A stretch of 64,000 nt of DNA from Rhizobium oryziradicis (GCF_001939045.1 NZ_MKIM01000020.1:1-64000); one strand, 5' to 3'; numbered from the stretch's first letter, positions 53,591-63,546 are shown. The notes: generated by a model from the letters alone, not told the origin. A program made the numbers and translations.

Positions 53591-54556
53591 TCAGATTTTC
53601 TTCACTGCAAATGGCGTTTCCGCGGCAACCACCAGCGGATTTTGCAAAGGCAGGCCAAATTCCGGCGCGCTCACTTCAAACACGTCGCCAGCGACAGTCT
53701 TGAAACCATCAGCGAAGGAAAGTGTCGCGGTGCCAAACATATGCACATGCAAATCGCCGGGCTGGCAGAACAGACCGTATTTGAAATGGTGATATTCCAG
53801 ATTGGCAATTGTGTGAGACATGTTGTCCTCGCCCGATAGGAAAGGCTTTTCCCAAACCGTCTTGCCGTCGCGCAGGATTTTCGATGTGCCGTTGATGTTG
53901 GCAGGCAGATCACCCACGAGCAATTCCGGGCCAAAAGAAGCCGGGCGCAGCTTGGAATGGGCGAGGTAGAGATAGTTGATCTTCTCGGTCACGTGGTCCG
54001 AAAATTCGTTGGCCAGCGTGAAGCCAATGCGCACTGGCGTGCCATCGGTATCGATAACATAAAAGCCCGCAATTTCTGGCTCTTCGCCGCCGTCAAGCGC
54101 AAACGAGGGGGATTCTAGGCCGTCCAACGGTGCAACAGCATTGACGCCCGTGCCCTTGTAGAACCATTCCGGTTGCACGCCCCATGCGCCATCCTTGGGC
54201 TTGCCGCCTTCAAGACCCATGCGGAACATTTTCATGCTGTCGCTCATGCCAGCGGTATCCGCATGCATGCTGTCGCGGGCAGAAGCCGAACCGGTGTGGG
54301 TCAGGCCCGTTCCGGTCAGGAACATATGCGCCGCATCGGGATGGCGCACAGGACAATCCAGCTTGCCGCTGGCAGCTAAGCTTACCAGATCAACCACTTC
54401 GCCTTCGCCCTGCTTGGCGATCAGATCAGCGAGGCTAACCTTGGCAGCCAGCGCTGCCTTGGCGAGTTCAAATGTAGAGGAGAAGCCCGGTACAAGACGC
54501 GCGACTTCACCCTGCCGGCAGATCACCCCACCGGCTTTCAATTGCGAAAGATACAT
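53591..54556 (-). CDS. gguC: GguC, AraD1-family (FAH-fold) protein
   Basis: A 321-aa protein of the fumarylacetoacetate-hydrolase fold, AraD1 branch. HMFLTGTGLTHTGSA and the acidic pair in DGGEEPEIAGFYVI suggest the metal site. FTLANEFSDHVTEKINYLYLAHSKLR and SFGPELLVGDLP are typical of GguC. In the Agrobacterium chvE-ggu locus gguC was described without a clear function; the AraD1 relation suggests it is the 2-keto-3-deoxy-L-arabinonate dehydratase that yields ketoglutarate semialdehyde. That fits well with the semialdehyde dehydrogenase encoded downstream. It follows gguB by 12 bp. Confidence 0.9.
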   Translation of the reverse strand: MYLSQLKAGGVICRQGEVARLVPGFSSTFELAKAALAAKVSLADLIAKQGEGEVVDLVSLAASGKLDCPVRHPDAAHMFLTGTGLTHTGSASARDSMHADTAGMSDSMKMFRMGLEGGKPKDGAWGVQPEWFYKGTGVNAVAPLDGLESPSFALDGGEEPEIAGFYVIDTDGTPVRIGFTLANEFSDHVTEKINYLYLAHSKLRPASFGPELLVGDLPANINGTSKILRDGKTVWEKPFLSGEDNMSHTIANLEYHHFKYGLFCQPGDLHVHMFGTATLSFADGFKTVAGDVFEVSAPEFGLPLQNPLVVAAETPFAVKKI

Positions 54557-54568
54557 GACCCAGTTTCC

Positions 54569-55768
54569 TTAGGCTGCTTTGTTCTTGTTGTAGACGTCGA
54601 AGAAGACGGCGGCGAGAAGCACGAGACCCTTGACCATCTGCTGGAAATCAATCCCCAGACCAACGATGGACATGCCGTTGTTCATCACGCCCATGATAAA
54701 GGCACCAATCACGGCACCGGTAATTTTGCCAACGCCACCAGAGGCCGAAGCACCGCCGATAAAGCAGGCGGCAATCACGTCCAGCTCGAAACCACTACCG
54801 GCTTTTGGTGTGGCAGAGTTGAGGCGGGCGGCGATAATCATGCCAGCCAGACCAGCCAGAACACCCATGTTGACGAATGTCAGGAAGCTCAGACGCTCGG
54901 TGTTGATACCCGACAGTTTGGTAGCCTTCTCGTTGCCACCCATGGCGTAGATGCGACGGCCAATGGTGGTGCGGCGGGTGACGAAGGAATAGAGAACGAT
55001 CAGCGCCAGCATCACGACCAAGACGTTTGGCAGACCGCGATAGGTCGACAGAAGATAGCCAAGTGCCATAACCGCGCCCGATACCAGCAGGTTCTGAACG
55101 AGGAAGAAGCTGAATGGCTCAACATCAATGCCGTGAGCGACATTGACCTGACGACGACGCCAAGCCAGCACAAACAATGCAACGGCACCAATCACAGTCA
55201 GAATGATCGATGTCGAGTGCAGGTCGCCCATATCCACCAGATCGGGCAGGAAGCCGGTGCTGATCAGCTGGAATTCCTTCGGGAAAGGACCGATATTACG
55301 GCCGCCGAGCACGAAAAGCGTAAGACCACGAAACACCAACATGCCGGCCAGCGTGACGATAAACGACGGGATACGGTGGTAGGCAACCCAATAACCCTGG
55401 GCCGCACCGATAATACCGCCGATCACCAAACAGATCAGCACGGTCGGGATAAACCCAAGACCCCATTGCACGGTGAGAATGGCAGCCACAGCACCAATGA
55501 AACCAACGATCGAGCCGACCGACAGGTCGATATGCCCCGCCACGATGACCAGCAACATGCCCAGCGCCATGATGACGATGAACGAGTTCTGCAGCACAAG
55601 GTTGGTCAGGTTGACGGGCTTGAACAAGATACCGCCGGTGTAGAACTGGAAGAACACCATGATGGCCACGAGGGCAATCAGCATGCCATATTCGCGGATA
55701 TTGGCGCGAATGTAGGACGCGATCGACACCACGTTCTGCTCTTGCGAGGATGGATTGGCGGAACTCAT
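54569..55768 (-). CDS. gguB: Sugar ABC transporter permease GguB (MmsB/XylH type)
   Basis: A 399-aa inner-membrane permease with about ten helices. The segments AGHIDLSVGSIVGF and CFIGGASASGGVGKITGAVIGAFIMGVMNNGMSI are hallmark motifs of the ribose/xylose-type permease family. It should form the membrane channel for ChvE-bound sugars together with GguA. The start overlaps the gguA stop by one base (TAATG), so the two are co-translated. Confidence 0.95.
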   Translation of the reverse strand: MSSANPSSQEQNVVSIASYIRANIREYGMLIALVAIMVFFQFYTGGILFKPVNLTNLVLQNSFIVIMALGMLLVIVAGHIDLSVGSIVGFIGAVAAILTVQWGLGFIPTVLICLVIGGIIGAAQGYWVAYHRIPSFIVTLAGMLVFRGLTLFVLGGRNIGPFPKEFQLISTGFLPDLVDMGDLHSTSIILTVIGAVALFVLAWRRRQVNVAHGIDVEPFSFFLVQNLLVSGAVMALGYLLSTYRGLPNVLVVMLALIVLYSFVTRRTTIGRRIYAMGGNEKATKLSGINTERLSFLTFVNMGVLAGLAGMIIAARLNSATPKAGSGFELDVIAACFIGGASASGGVGKITGAVIGAFIMGVMNNGMSIVGLGIDFQQMVKGLVLLAAVFFDVYNKNKAA

Positions 55769-57303
55769 TATTTATTCTCCCCTGAACGCATGATAGCGCG
55801 CATGATGCTTTCCTGGCTTGCCTCTTCCTTCGAAAGCTCTGCGACGATGCGTCCTTCGTTCATAACGTAGATGCGGTCACAGGTTCCAAGCAGTTCAGGC
55901 ATTTCCGACGAGATCATCAGAACGCCCTTACCATCGGCCGCAAGCTGGTTGATAATGCTGTAGATTTCATATTTCGCGCCAACATCGATGCCGCGCGTTG
56001 GCTCATCCAGAATGAGCACTTCCGGGTCGGAAAACAGCCATTTGGACAAAACAACCTTCTGCTGGTTGCCGCCCGACAGGTTGACCGTTTCCTGATAGAT
56101 GCCGTGCGAGCGAATACGCAGTTTTGAGCGATAATCGGTGGCAACCTTGATCTCTTTGATGTCATTGATGACACCGGCGCTGGACACACCCGGCAGATTG
56201 GCAAGCGTCGTGTTGTGCAAAATGGTATCAGCCAGCACCAGACCCAGATGTTTGCGGTCTTCGGTCACATAGGCAAGGCCCGCATCAATGGCTTTGCGCA
56301 CGGTGGAGACATCCACAGGCTTGCCATCCATATAGGCCTCACCGCTGATGCGGTGGCCGTAGGACTTGCCAAACAGGCTCATGGCAAATTCGGTGCGACC
56401 TGCGCCCATAAGGCCAGCGATACCAACCACTTCGCCACGCTTCACATGCACATTGATGTCGTGCAAAACCTGGCGTTCGCGGTGCTGGTGATGGAAGGCA
56501 TTCCAGTTCTTGACCTCAAGAACGGTTTCGCCAATCGGCACGGAGCGCGGAGGATAACGATCTTCCAGATCACGACCAACCATGTTGCGAATGATCACGT
56601 CTTCGCTGACTTCTTCCGCGTGACAGTCCAGTGTCTTCACGGTCATGCCGTCGCGCAACACCGTGATCTGGTCGGCCACTTTGCGCACTTCGTTCAGCTT
56701 GTGGGTGATGATGATCGAGGTAATGCCCTGTTTGCGGAACTCGATCAAAAGATTGAGAAGCGCATCCGAGTCAGTTTCATTCAGCGAGGCAGTTGGTTCG
56801 TCCAGAATGAGCAATTTAACGCTCTTGGACAGCGCCTTGGCAATTTCGGCCAATTGCTGTTTGCCAACACCAATATCCGTGACCAGCGTGCTCGGAGACT
56901 CCTTCAAGCCAACCATGGCGAGGAGTTTCTTGGTGCGGCTGAAGGTTTGTTCCCAGCTGATGACGCCCTTGGAGGCAATTTCATTGCCCAAGAAAATATT
57001 CTCGGCAATCGACAATTGCGGCACAAGCGCCAGTTCCTGGTGAATAATGATGATGCCGATTTCTTCACTGTCTTTGATGACTTTGAAGTTGCGCACTTCG
57101 CCGTCATAAACAATATCGCCATCGTAACTTCCGGCCGGGTAAACGCCGGAGAGAACTTTCATCAAGGTGGACTTGCCAGCCCCGTTCTCGCCCACCAATG
57201 CGTGGATCTCACCCTTGCGAACCTTGAGGTTCACATCCGCAAGCGCTTTCACGCCTGGGAACGTCTTGGTGATGTTCCGCATTTCGAGGATGGTATTTTC
57301 CAT
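55768..57303 (-). CDS. gguA: Sugar ABC transporter ATP-binding protein GguA (MmsA/XylG type)
   Basis: A 511-aa tandem ATPase. Domain 1 has Walker A GENGAGKS, a [11 protein letters not shown] signature region and [11 protein letters not shown]. Domain 2 starts with the degenerate GLMGAGRTE, which is normal for this family, and continues with [15 protein letters not shown] and [15 protein letters not shown] chose the ATG at 57303 because the ATPase fold begins there; the open frame runs 22 codons further upstream without recognisable sequence. It is separated from chvE by 204 bp containing a strong terminator-like hairpin, so its expression may come from read-through or a local promoter. Confidence 0.95.
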   Translation of the reverse strand: MENTILEMRNITKTFPGVKALADVNLKVRKGEIHALVGENGAGKSTLMKVLSGVYPAGSYDGDIVYDGEVRNFKVIKDSEEIGIIIIHQELALVPQLSIAENIFLGNEIASKGVISWEQTFSRTKKLLAMVGLKESPSTLVTDIGVGKQQLAEIAKALSKSVKLLILDEPTASLNETDSDALLNLLIEFRKQGITSIIITHKLNEVRKVADQITVLRDGMTVKTLDCHAEEVSEDVIIRNMVGRDLEDRYPPRSVPIGETVLEVKNWNAFHHQHRERQVLHDINVHVKRGEVVGIAGLMGAGRTEFAMSLFGKSYGHRISGEAYMDGKPVDVSTVRKAIDAGLAYVTEDRKHLGLVLADTILHNTTLANLPGVSSAGVINDIKEIKVATDYRSKLRIRSHGIYQETVNLSGGNQQKVVLSKWLFSDPEVLILDEPTRGIDVGAKYEIYSIINQLAADGKGVLMISSEMPELLGTCDRIYVMNEGRIVAELSKEEASQESIMRAIMRSGENK

Positions 57304-57406
57304 AATATTGTTCCAGAGCCACAGCCGCGAGATCATGCTGATGTCAGGCGTTGTCGCCTTCTCGTCCAATCATGATCTGCAACAAACAGTTAGAGCGCGA
57401 TTTCAT

Positions 57407-57430
57407 GCGAAAACCGCTCGCAGTTTTCGC
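57407..57430. repeat. Inverted repeat between chvE and gguA
   Basis: GCGAAAAC (57407-57414) and GTTTTCGC (57423-57430) form a perfect 8-bp stem around an 8-nt loop. It resembles short repeats found in rhizobial intergenic regions and lies downstream of the chvE terminator. Confidence 0.5.
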
Positions 57431-57459
57431 CATCCCGCTTCAGGGGCGGATGCGCGAAC

Positions 57460-57498
57460 AAAAAAGAAAGCCGGAATTTATCAGACATAAATTCCGGC
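57460..57498 (-). terminator. Strong terminator/attenuator after chvE
   Basis: A perfect 12-bp stem (57470-57481 with 57487-57498) closes a 5-nt loop. On the minus strand it is followed by TTTCTTTTTTG. It begins 10 bp past the chvE stop codon and upstream of gguA. It should lower transcription of the transporter and catabolic genes relative to the binding protein. Confidence 0.88.
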
Positions 57499-57507
57499 CA
57501 TTCCGTA

Positions 57508-58575
57508 TTACTTCAGTTGGTCAGCCTTGTAGTAGCCGCCTTCAACCAGAACCTTTTCGTAGTTGGCCTTGGTCACAGCAACAGGCTTCAGCAGGTAAGC
57601 TGGAACAACCTTCACGCCGTTGTCATAGGTCTTGGTGTCGTTGACTTCAGGCGTCTTGCCTTCCATCAGGGCGTTGACCATGTTGACGGTAACCTTTGCG
57701 AGGTCGCGGGTGTCCTTGAAGATCGTCGAATACTGTTCGCCAGCAATGATCGACTTCACGGAAGGCACTTCAGCATCCTGACCCGAGATGTATGGCAATG
57801 GCAGATCCTTCGTGCCGTAGCCTACGCCCTTGAGCGAGGAGATGATGCCGATGGAAATACCATCGTAAGGCGACAGAACAGCGTTGACCTTGGCATCGGT
57901 GTAGTAAGCCGACAGCAGGTTATCCATACGGGCCTGTGCAACAGCACCGTCCCAACGCAGCGTACCAACCTTGTCCATGCCGGTCTGGCCAGACTTTACA
58001 ACCAGAACGCCGCTGTCGATGTAAGGCTGAAGAACCGACATCGCGCCGTTGTAGAAGAAGAAGGCATTGTTATCGTCTGGCGAGCCGCCGAACAATTCAA
58101 TGTTGAATGGGCCCTTCTTGCCGTCCTTCAGGCCGAGGCCGTCAACCAATGTGCCAGCCTGCAACACGCCAACCTGGAAGTTGTCGAATGTTGCATAGTA
58201 GTCAACATTTGGTGTGTCACGGATCAGACGGTCATAAGCGATAACCTTGACGCCTGCATCGTGAGCCTGCTTCAGAACGTCCGACAGCGTCGTGCCATCG
58301 ATGGATGCAATCACCAGAACCTTGTCGCCCTTGGTGACCATGTTCTCGATCTGCGAGAGCTGGTTTGGAATGTCGTCGTCAGCATACTGCAGGTCTGTCT
58401 TGTAGCCAGCTGCTTCAAGCTGCTTGACGATGTTGTTGCCGTCATCGATCCAGCGAGCCGAGGACTTTGTTGGCATAGCAATACCAACTGTGCCCTTATC
58501 TGCTGCAAAAGCAGACGACGACAAAACAGCCGCGCCCAAAGCTACGGACGCAAAAAGCTTTACGATTTTATTCAC
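57508..58575 (-). CDS. chvE: Periplasmic sugar-binding protein ChvE
   Basis: A 355-aa family-1 periplasmic binding protein, the expected size for ChvE (about 354 aa in A. tumefaciens). A Sec signal peptide covers about residues 1-24 (ends SSAFA). The mature part has [37 protein letters not shown] and [15 protein letters not shown], as in ChvE/MmsE-type aldose binders. In Agrobacterium ChvE binds galactose, arabinose, glucose and others, feeds the GguAB transporter and contacts sensory proteins. I chose the GTG at 58575 because GGGAGG ends 6 nt before it; the ATG at 58614 lies upstream of that site. It is divergent from gbpR. Confidence 0.93.
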   Translation of the reverse strand: MNKIVKLFASVALGAAVLSSSAFAADKGTVGIAMPTKSSARWIDDGNNIVKQLEAAGYKTDLQYADDDIPNQLSQIENMVTKGDKVLVIASIDGTTLSDVLKQAHDAGVKVIAYDRLIRDTPNVDYYATFDNFQVGVLQAGTLVDGLGLKDGKKGPFNIELFGGSPDDNNAFFFYNGAMSVLQPYIDSGVLVVKSGQTGMDKVGTLRWDGAVAQARMDNLLSAYYTDAKVNAVLSPYDGISIGIISSLKGVGYGTKDLPLPYISGQDAEVPSVKSIIAGEQYSTIFKDTRDLAKVTVNMVNALMEGKTPEVNDTKTYDNGVKVVPAYLLKPVAVTKANYEKVLVEGGYYKADQLK

Positions 58576-58752
58576 GTGGAACCTCCCTTGGTTTCCAAAT
58601 TTCAACTGCTGCATCCTTTCACCCTCGCTCCTTTGAAGGTGTTGGAAAATGCAGTAGCGGCCCCAGCTCCGTCTGTTCGCCGCGAAAGAATCCGGTAGGC
58701 TTTTTCAGCGCACATGATCCATACTGGACTCTTATAGCCGATTGTATGTCTT

Positions 58753-58797
58753 TCAAATGATTTATTTGACAATCCACATACCAAAGTTGATATATCA
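58753..58797. promoter_or_regulatory. Candidate LysR-type operators between chvE and gbpR
   Basis: TCAAAT (58753-58758) and ATTTGA (58764-58769) form a perfect 6-5-6 inverted repeat. TGATATATCA (58788-58797) is a perfect 10-bp palindrome that ends three bases before the gbpR ATG. Both lie in the 225-bp divergent region, where a LysR-type regulator would be expected to act on chvE and on its own gene. Confidence 0.5.
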
Positions 58798-58800
58798 TTC

Positions 58801-59733
58801 ATGGCTACTCCACTTCTCACCCGCCTTCAACCCAAGCACTTCAATCTGGTTCGCGCCATTTTTGAGCTTGGACAGCTCAATCTCGCTGCCGTTCAACTCT
58901 CCATGACGCAGCCAGCGGCATCACGCCTTTTGGCAGAAACCGAGCGTATTGTCGGGGCCGAGATCTTTGTGCGCACCCCCAAAGGCATGGAGCCAACCGA
59001 GCTTGGGCAGGCTTTAGCGCGCCGGGCGGAAATTTTGCTGGAAGAAATGCGCGAAGCCATGCGCGAGGTGGACGCCATCAAGCGCGGTGCCACCGGCACC
59101 GTGCGCGTGGGGGCTGTCACCGGCGGGGCGCTGGGCTATCTGGTGCCAGCCATTCGCGCCTTGAAAATCGAGGCGCGCACGGCTGATATTCATGTGGATG
59201 TTGCGCCCAGTGGGGCGCTGATTTCCAATCTTGTGTCTGGTCAGTTTGATTTTGTGCTGGGGCGCATTCCGGTGGGTGTTGACGCGCGGCAGTTTGATAT
59301 TCGCCACGCGCGCACCGAGGAAGTGGATCTGATTGTGCATCAGACCCATCCGCTGGCCAATGCCACCAGTCTTGGCATGGCAGATTTATTGCACTTTCCC
59401 TGGGTCATGCAGGGACCGGGCGCGCCGGTGCGGCAGGCGGTGGAAAATGCCTTCATTCAGGCGGGCACCAGCTTGCCGGTTGATGTGGTGAACACCACGT
59501 CGCTCCTGGTGATGATTGCGATGATTGCCACCTCCAATGCCATTGCGCCGCTGTCGCAGGAAGTGTCAGATCTGCTGTGTCGACAAACCACAGGTGCCGG
59601 GCTGAGCCGTCTTGCGATCAAAATGCCCATTATCGTTCTGCCTTATCACATGATCAGTCTGCGAAGCCGCAGCATGTCAACATTGGCATCACGGCTGCAA
59701 GATCTGGTGTTGCAGGAGTTTGTGGCCCGCTAG
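58801..59733 (+). CDS. gbpR: LysR-type regulator, GbpR-like
   Basis: A 310-aa LysR-family regulator. The N-terminal helix-turn-helix is at about residues 8-65 (FELGQLNLAAVQLSMTQPAASRLLAETE), followed by a LysR substrate-binding domain. Position and orientation, divergent from chvE, match gbpR of A. tumefaciens, which activates chvE in response to sugars. The ATG at 58801 lies right after a palindrome and lacks a strong Shine-Dalgarno. A terminator overlaps its stop codon. Autoregulation is likely but inferred. Confidence 0.9.
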   Translation: MATPLLTRLQPKHFNLVRAIFELGQLNLAAVQLSMTQPAASRLLAETERIVGAEIFVRTPKGMEPTELGQALARRAEILLEEMREAMREVDAIKRGATGTVRVGAVTGGALGYLVPAIRALKIEARTADIHVDVAPSGALISNLVSGQFDFVLGRIPVGVDARQFDIRHARTEEVDLIVHQTHPLANATSLGMADLLHFPWVMQGPGAPVRQAVENAFIQAGTSLPVDVVNTTSLLVMIAMIATSNAIAPLSQEVSDLLCRQTTGAGLSRLAIKMPIIVLPYHMISLRSRSMSTLASRLQDLVLQEFVAR

Positions 59734-59749
59734 GACCGAGCGGGTTTTT
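59726..59749 (+). terminator. Terminator of gbpR
   Basis: CCCGCT (59726-59731) pairs with AGCGGG (59739-59744) around a 7-nt loop and is followed by five T residues (59745-59749). The left arm includes the first base of the gbpR stop codon. Confidence 0.75.
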
Positions 59750-59788
59750 CGCGCAACGCCTCTCTCATGATGAATGCGTCATTTGCTC

Positions 59789-59806
59789 TTTCGGAACGTA
59801 CCGAAA
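59789..59806. promoter_or_regulatory. 18-bp near-palindrome upstream of pntA
   Basis: TTTCGG (59789-59794) and CCGAAA (59801-59806) flank AACGTA, giving a palindrome broken only by one A/A pair on each side of ACGT. It lies about 150 bp before pntA and could be an operator. Confidence 0.35.
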
Positions 59807-59952
59807 TCCTTAACAAAGGCTTGTGTTGGCAGTGTTAACTCTCTTTAATAACGTGACTGTGAGGTGATCAGGACATCATGTCACGGAGACGTGGGCGGCG
59901 AGAGACCATAGCGTTTCAGCGTACCCACATGGTGAGGGTCAGGAGGTGCGTT

Positions 59953-61530
59953 TTGAAATTAAAAATTGGGTCGCCTAAGGAATTATTTGTTGGCGAGGCG
60001 CGCGTCGCGATGACGCCAGACAGCGCGCAAGCTTTGCAGAAACTGGGATATGATTGCGTTGTCGAGACGGGCGCTGGCAAAGCCGCCGGATTTTCAGACG
60101 ACGCTTATCGCGCGGCGGGCGTGACAGTGCTGGACACGGCAAACGAGCTTTATGCGAGTGCCGATGTGATCGCCAAGGTTCGCCCGCCTGAGACGTCGGA
60201 GGTGGAACAACTCACCCCTGGCAAAACCCTGATCTCCTTTTTCTATCCTGCCCAAAACGCAGCACTTTTGGAAGACGCCAAGGCCACGGGTGCCAATGTG
60301 ATTGCCATGGACATGGTGCCGCGCATCTCGCGCGCCCAGAAAATGGATGCCCTGTCTTCCATGGCCAATATTGCCGGTTACCGTGCCGTCATTGAGGCGG
60401 GTAACAATTTTGGCCGCTTCTTCACCGGGCAGGTGACAGCGGCGGGCAAAGTGCCGCCTGCCAAAGTGCTGGTGATTGGTGCCGGTGTTGCGGGTCTGGC
60501 CGCCATTGGCACGGCCACCTCTCTGGGTGCGATTGTTTATGCTTTTGACGTTCGCCCCGAAGTGGCCGAACAGATCGAAAGCATGGGCGCGCAATTCGTT
60601 TATCTCGAATTTGAAGCCACGCAGGATGGCGCTGCCACGGGCGGTTATGCCGCGCCTTCTTCGCCCGAATTCCGTGAAAAGCAGCTCGCGAAATTCCGCG
60701 AGCTAGCGCCGGACATTGACATTGTCATCACCACGGCCCTTATTCCGGGCCGCGATGCGCCAAAGCTGTGGCTGGCCGATATGGTCTCGGCCATGAAGCC
60801 GGGCTCGGTGATTATTGACCTTGCCGCCGAGCGCGGCGGCAATTGCGATCTCACCGTCGCAGATCAGCGCGTGGTGTCGGATAATGGCGTGATTGTTGTT
60901 GGCTACACGGATTTTCCAAGCCGGATGGCGGCGCAATCCTCGACGCTCTATTCCACCAATATCCGCCATATGATGACCGATCTGACGCCTGCCAAGGATG
61001 GCAAGCTGGTCCACAATATGGAAGATGACGTTATTCGTGGTGCCACGGTGACGTTTGAGGGTGCGATCACCTTCCCGCCACCACCACCGAAGGTGCAAGC
61101 TATTGCAGCGGCCAAGCCCAAGGAAAAAGTCAAGGAACTGACCCACGATGAAAAACGGGCCAAGGAAGCAGCCGAGTTCAAGGCGCAGACCACCAATCAG
61201 GTGAAACTGCTGGCCATTGGCACGGCTGTCATGCTGCTGGTGGGCGCTTTTGCCCCGGCCAGCTTCATGAGTCACTTTATTGTGTTCGTGCTGGCCTGTT
61301 TCATTGGTTTCTCGGTGATCTGGAATGTCAGCCACTCGCTGCATACGCCTTTGATGGCGGTGACCAATGCCATTTCCGGCATCGTCATTCTGGGCGCATT
61401 GCTGCAAATCGGGTCCAGCAATTGGCTGGTGGTAACGCTTGCGGCACTGTCGGTGCTGATTGCGACGATCAATATCGTCGGCGGCTTCCTCGTGACACGG
61501 CGCATGCTCGCCATGTTCCAGAAGTCCTGA
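59953..61530 (+). CDS. pntA: NAD(P) transhydrogenase alpha subunit (fused form)
   Basis: Alpha subunit of the proton-translocating transhydrogenase, 525 aa. It reduces NADP+ with NADH using the proton gradient. The NAD(H)-binding domain covers about residues 1-375, with [21 protein letters not shown] and [15 protein letters not shown] Lys/Glu-rich linker leads to four C-terminal helices (about 420-520), so this is the fused E. coli-like form rather than the split PntAA/PntAB found in many relatives. I chose the TTG at 59953 because AGGAGG ends 6 nt before it and the protein then begins [10 protein letters not shown], the usual transhydrogenase start. In-frame starts at 59878 and 59929 give an Arg-rich extension with no family support. 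Confidence 0.93.
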   Translation: MKLKIGSPKELFVGEARVAMTPDSAQALQKLGYDCVVETGAGKAAGFSDDAYRAAGVTVLDTANELYASADVIAKVRPPETSEVEQLTPGKTLISFFYPAQNAALLEDAKATGANVIAMDMVPRISRAQKMDALSSMANIAGYRAVIEAGNNFGRFFTGQVTAAGKVPPAKVLVIGAGVAGLAAIGTATSLGAIVYAFDVRPEVAEQIESMGAQFVYLEFEATQDGAATGGYAAPSSPEFREKQLAKFRELAPDIDIVITTALIPGRDAPKLWLADMVSAMKPGSVIIDLAAERGGNCDLTVADQRVVSDNGVIVVGYTDFPSRMAAQSSTLYSTNIRHMMTDLTPAKDGKLVHNMEDDVIRGATVTFEGAITFPPPPPKVQAIAAAKPKEKVKELTHDEKRAKEAAEFKAQTTNQVKLLAIGTAVMLLVGAFAPASFMSHFIVFVLACFIGFSVIWNVSHSLHTPLMAVTNAISGIVILGALLQIGSSNWLVVTLAALSVLIATINIVGGFLVTRRMLAMFQKS

Positions 61531-61546
61531 GGGAGAGGGGATTAAC

Positions 61547-62980
61547 ATGGCAATTGGTATTGTTTCTGCGGCCTATATTGCGGCTGCTGTGCTGTTTATT
61601 CTCTCGCTGGGTGGCTTGTCGGGCCAGGAAAGCGCCAAGCGCGCCGTCTGGTACGGCATTGTCGGCATGGGTCTGGCGGTGATTGCCACCGTGTTTGGCC
61701 CGGATGTTGGCCATTGGTTCATCATCGTGTTGATGATCGCTGGTGGCTCGGTGCTGGGTTATTACGTCGCCTCGCGCGTGCAGATGACCGAAATGCCGCA
61801 GCTTGTGGCGGCTCTGCATAGCTTTGTGGGGCTTGCCGCCGTTTTCATCGGTTATAACGCCCATATCGAAGAAGCGCATGTGGCGCGTCTGGATGAGGCA
61901 GCGCGTGCCTCGCTCACCGGCTTTGCGGCCATTTTGGCCCACAAATTGCCGGTCGAACTGGCGATCATGAAGGTCGAAGTGTTTCTCGGCGTGTTCATCG
62001 GTGCTGTCACCTTTACTGGCTCTGTGATTGCCTTTGGCAAACTGGCAGGCAAGGTGGATGGCAAGGCCAAAAAACTGCCCGGCGGCCATATGCTCAATGC
62101 GGGTGCGGCGGCTCTGTCGCTCATTCTGTTGATCGCCTATTTCAACGGTGCGGGCGCATGGTCGCTGGTGCTGATGACGCTTTTGGCCTTCTTCATTGGC
62201 TATCACCTGATCATGGGTATTGGCGGTGCTGATATGCCGGTGGTGGTGTCGATGCTCAACAGCTATTCCGGCTGGGCGGCAGCAGCCATTGGCTTCACAC
62301 TCGGCAATGACCTGTTGATTGTCACGGGTGCGCTGGTTGGTTCTTCCGGTGCCATTCTCTCCTACATTATGTGTAAGGCGATGAACCGCTCGTTTGTCTC
62401 GGTTATCCTTGGCGGCTTTGGCACAACCACGGGTCCGGCGATGGAAATCACCGGCGAACAGATTGCCATTGATGCGGAAGGTGTTGCATCGGCGCTCAAC
62501 GAAGCCGATAGCGTCATCATCGTCCCCGGTTATGGCATGGCGGTGGCGCAGGCCCAGCAGGCGGTGTCTGAACTCACCCGCAAGCTGCGCGATGCGGGCA
62601 AGAACGTGCGTTTTGCCATCCATCCGGTGGCAGGCCGTCTGCCGGGGCATATGAACGTGCTTTTGGCCGAAGCCAAGGTACCTTACGACATCGTGATGGA
62701 AATGGACGAGATCAACGACGATTTCCCCGAAACCGACGTTGTCATCGTTATCGGTTCCAATGATATCGTCAACCCGGCCGCCGAAGAAGATCCAAACAGC
62801 CCGATTGCTGGCATGCCTGTGTTGCAGGTGTGGAAGGCCAAGCAGGTGTTTGTGTCCAAGCGCGGCCAGGGCACCGGCTATTCCGGCATCGAAAATCCGT
62901 TGTTTTACAAGGAAAACACCCGGATGTTCTATGGTGATGCGAAGAAGTCGATCAACGAGCTGTTGCCAATGATCAAGTAA
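61547..62980 (+). CDS. pntB: NAD(P) transhydrogenase beta subunit
   Basis: Beta subunit of 477 aa. About eight or nine membrane helices cover residues 1-260, including a [14 protein letters not shown] segment. The NADP(H)-binding domain follows, with [18 protein letters not shown] and [21 protein letters not shown], and [21 protein letters not shown] near the end, all hallmarks of PntB. A GGGAGAGGGG box precedes the ATG, 16 bp after pntA. A strong terminator follows. Confidence 0.96.
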   Translation: MAIGIVSAAYIAAAVLFILSLGGLSGQESAKRAVWYGIVGMGLAVIATVFGPDVGHWFIIVLMIAGGSVLGYYVASRVQMTEMPQLVAALHSFVGLAAVFIGYNAHIEEAHVARLDEAARASLTGFAAILAHKLPVELAIMKVEVFLGVFIGAVTFTGSVIAFGKLAGKVDGKAKKLPGGHMLNAGAAALSLILLIAYFNGAGAWSLVLMTLLAFFIGYHLIMGIGGADMPVVVSMLNSYSGWAAAAIGFTLGNDLLIVTGALVGSSGAILSYIMCKAMNRSFVSVILGGFGTTTGPAMEITGEQIAIDAEGVASALNEADSVIIVPGYGMAVAQAQQAVSELTRKLRDAGKNVRFAIHPVAGRLPGHMNVLLAEAKVPYDIVMEMDEINDDFPETDVVIVIGSNDIVNPAAEEDPNSPIAGMPVLQVWKAKQVFVSKRGQGTGYSGIENPLFYKENTRMFYGDAKKSINELLPMIK

Positions 62981-63002
62981 GAGCGGTCACGTTTGCAGAG
63001 TG

Positions 63003-63033
63003 AAAAAGCCGGGCGGAAACGCCCGGTTTTTTT
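63003..63033 (+). terminator. Intrinsic terminator of pntAB
   Basis: CCGGGCG (63009-63015) pairs with CGCCCGG (63020-63026) around a GAAA tetraloop and is followed by seven T residues. An A-run before the stem means it could also work on the other strand. Confidence 0.95.
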
Positions 63034-63201
63034 GTCAATAAGGGTGCTTCTACAAGCAGTAAGGTCTCAGGCTTGTGTTTTAAGTGCCGTCCTATCTTGA
63101 TGCTCCCAAGAATGGTGATCTCAAATTTGTGATATATCGTGACTTTGTCTATCGCTGCTCATAGAAATCTCTCACCAAAAAGCAAAGGTAGGGGTTAATC
63201 T

Positions 63202-63537
63202 ATGAAAAAGCTCAATGTAATGCTGGTCGCTTCCGTTGCATTTTTTGCAGCGGGTACAATCGCTCATGCTGACGATCTCGTTTTCACGCTCAAAAACGGC
63301 ACAAAATCAGTTTTGACCAATTTTTATACATCACCCGTTGGCGTCAATGATTGGGAAGATGATGTTTTTGGTAAAGATGTACTCGGGCCTGGTGAGAGCA
63401 TTGAGATCACCATTGCCGATGGTCGCAGGACTTGCAAATACGACATGAAGTTCGAGTTCGAAGAAGGTTCCAATCTCGATACCACAACGGATACACAGGA
63501 TCTTTGCAAAACAGGCTCCTACACGATCCACGAGTGA
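63202..63537 (+). CDS. Small exported protein of unknown function
   Basis: A 111-aa protein with a clear Sec signal peptide (about residues 1-23, ends IAHA). The mature 88 residues are acidic. LKNGTKSVLTNFYTSP, GVNDWEDDVFGKDVLGPGESIEITIADGR and two cysteines (in RTCKYDMKF and DLCKTGSYTIHE) suggest a small disulfide-linked beta fold. I have seen similar small secreted proteins in alphaproteobacteria but know of no function. AGGGG about 9 nt upstream supports the start. It stands alone, flanked by terminators. Confidence 0.8.
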   Translation: MKKLNVMLVASVAFFAAGTIAHADDLVFTLKNGTKSVLTNFYTSPVGVNDWEDDVFGKDVLGPGESIEITIADGRRTCKYDMKFEFEEGSNLDTTTDTQDLCKTGSYTIHE

Positions 63538-63546
63538 GGCATGCAA

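Noticed and set aside
54542..55870. Plus-strand open frame of 442 codons, rich in His, Asp and Gln
   Set aside because: Antisense to gguB and the end of gguA. The polar composition mirrors hydrophobic permease codons read backwards.
56215..58698. Plus-strand open frames of 386 and 393 codons across gguA and chvE
   Set aside because: Both are antisense to genes with clear ABC-transporter motifs and have no independent ribosome site or domain.
61469..62650. Minus-strand open frame of 393 codons
   Set aside because: Antisense to pntB; Gln/His/Arg-rich and motif-free.
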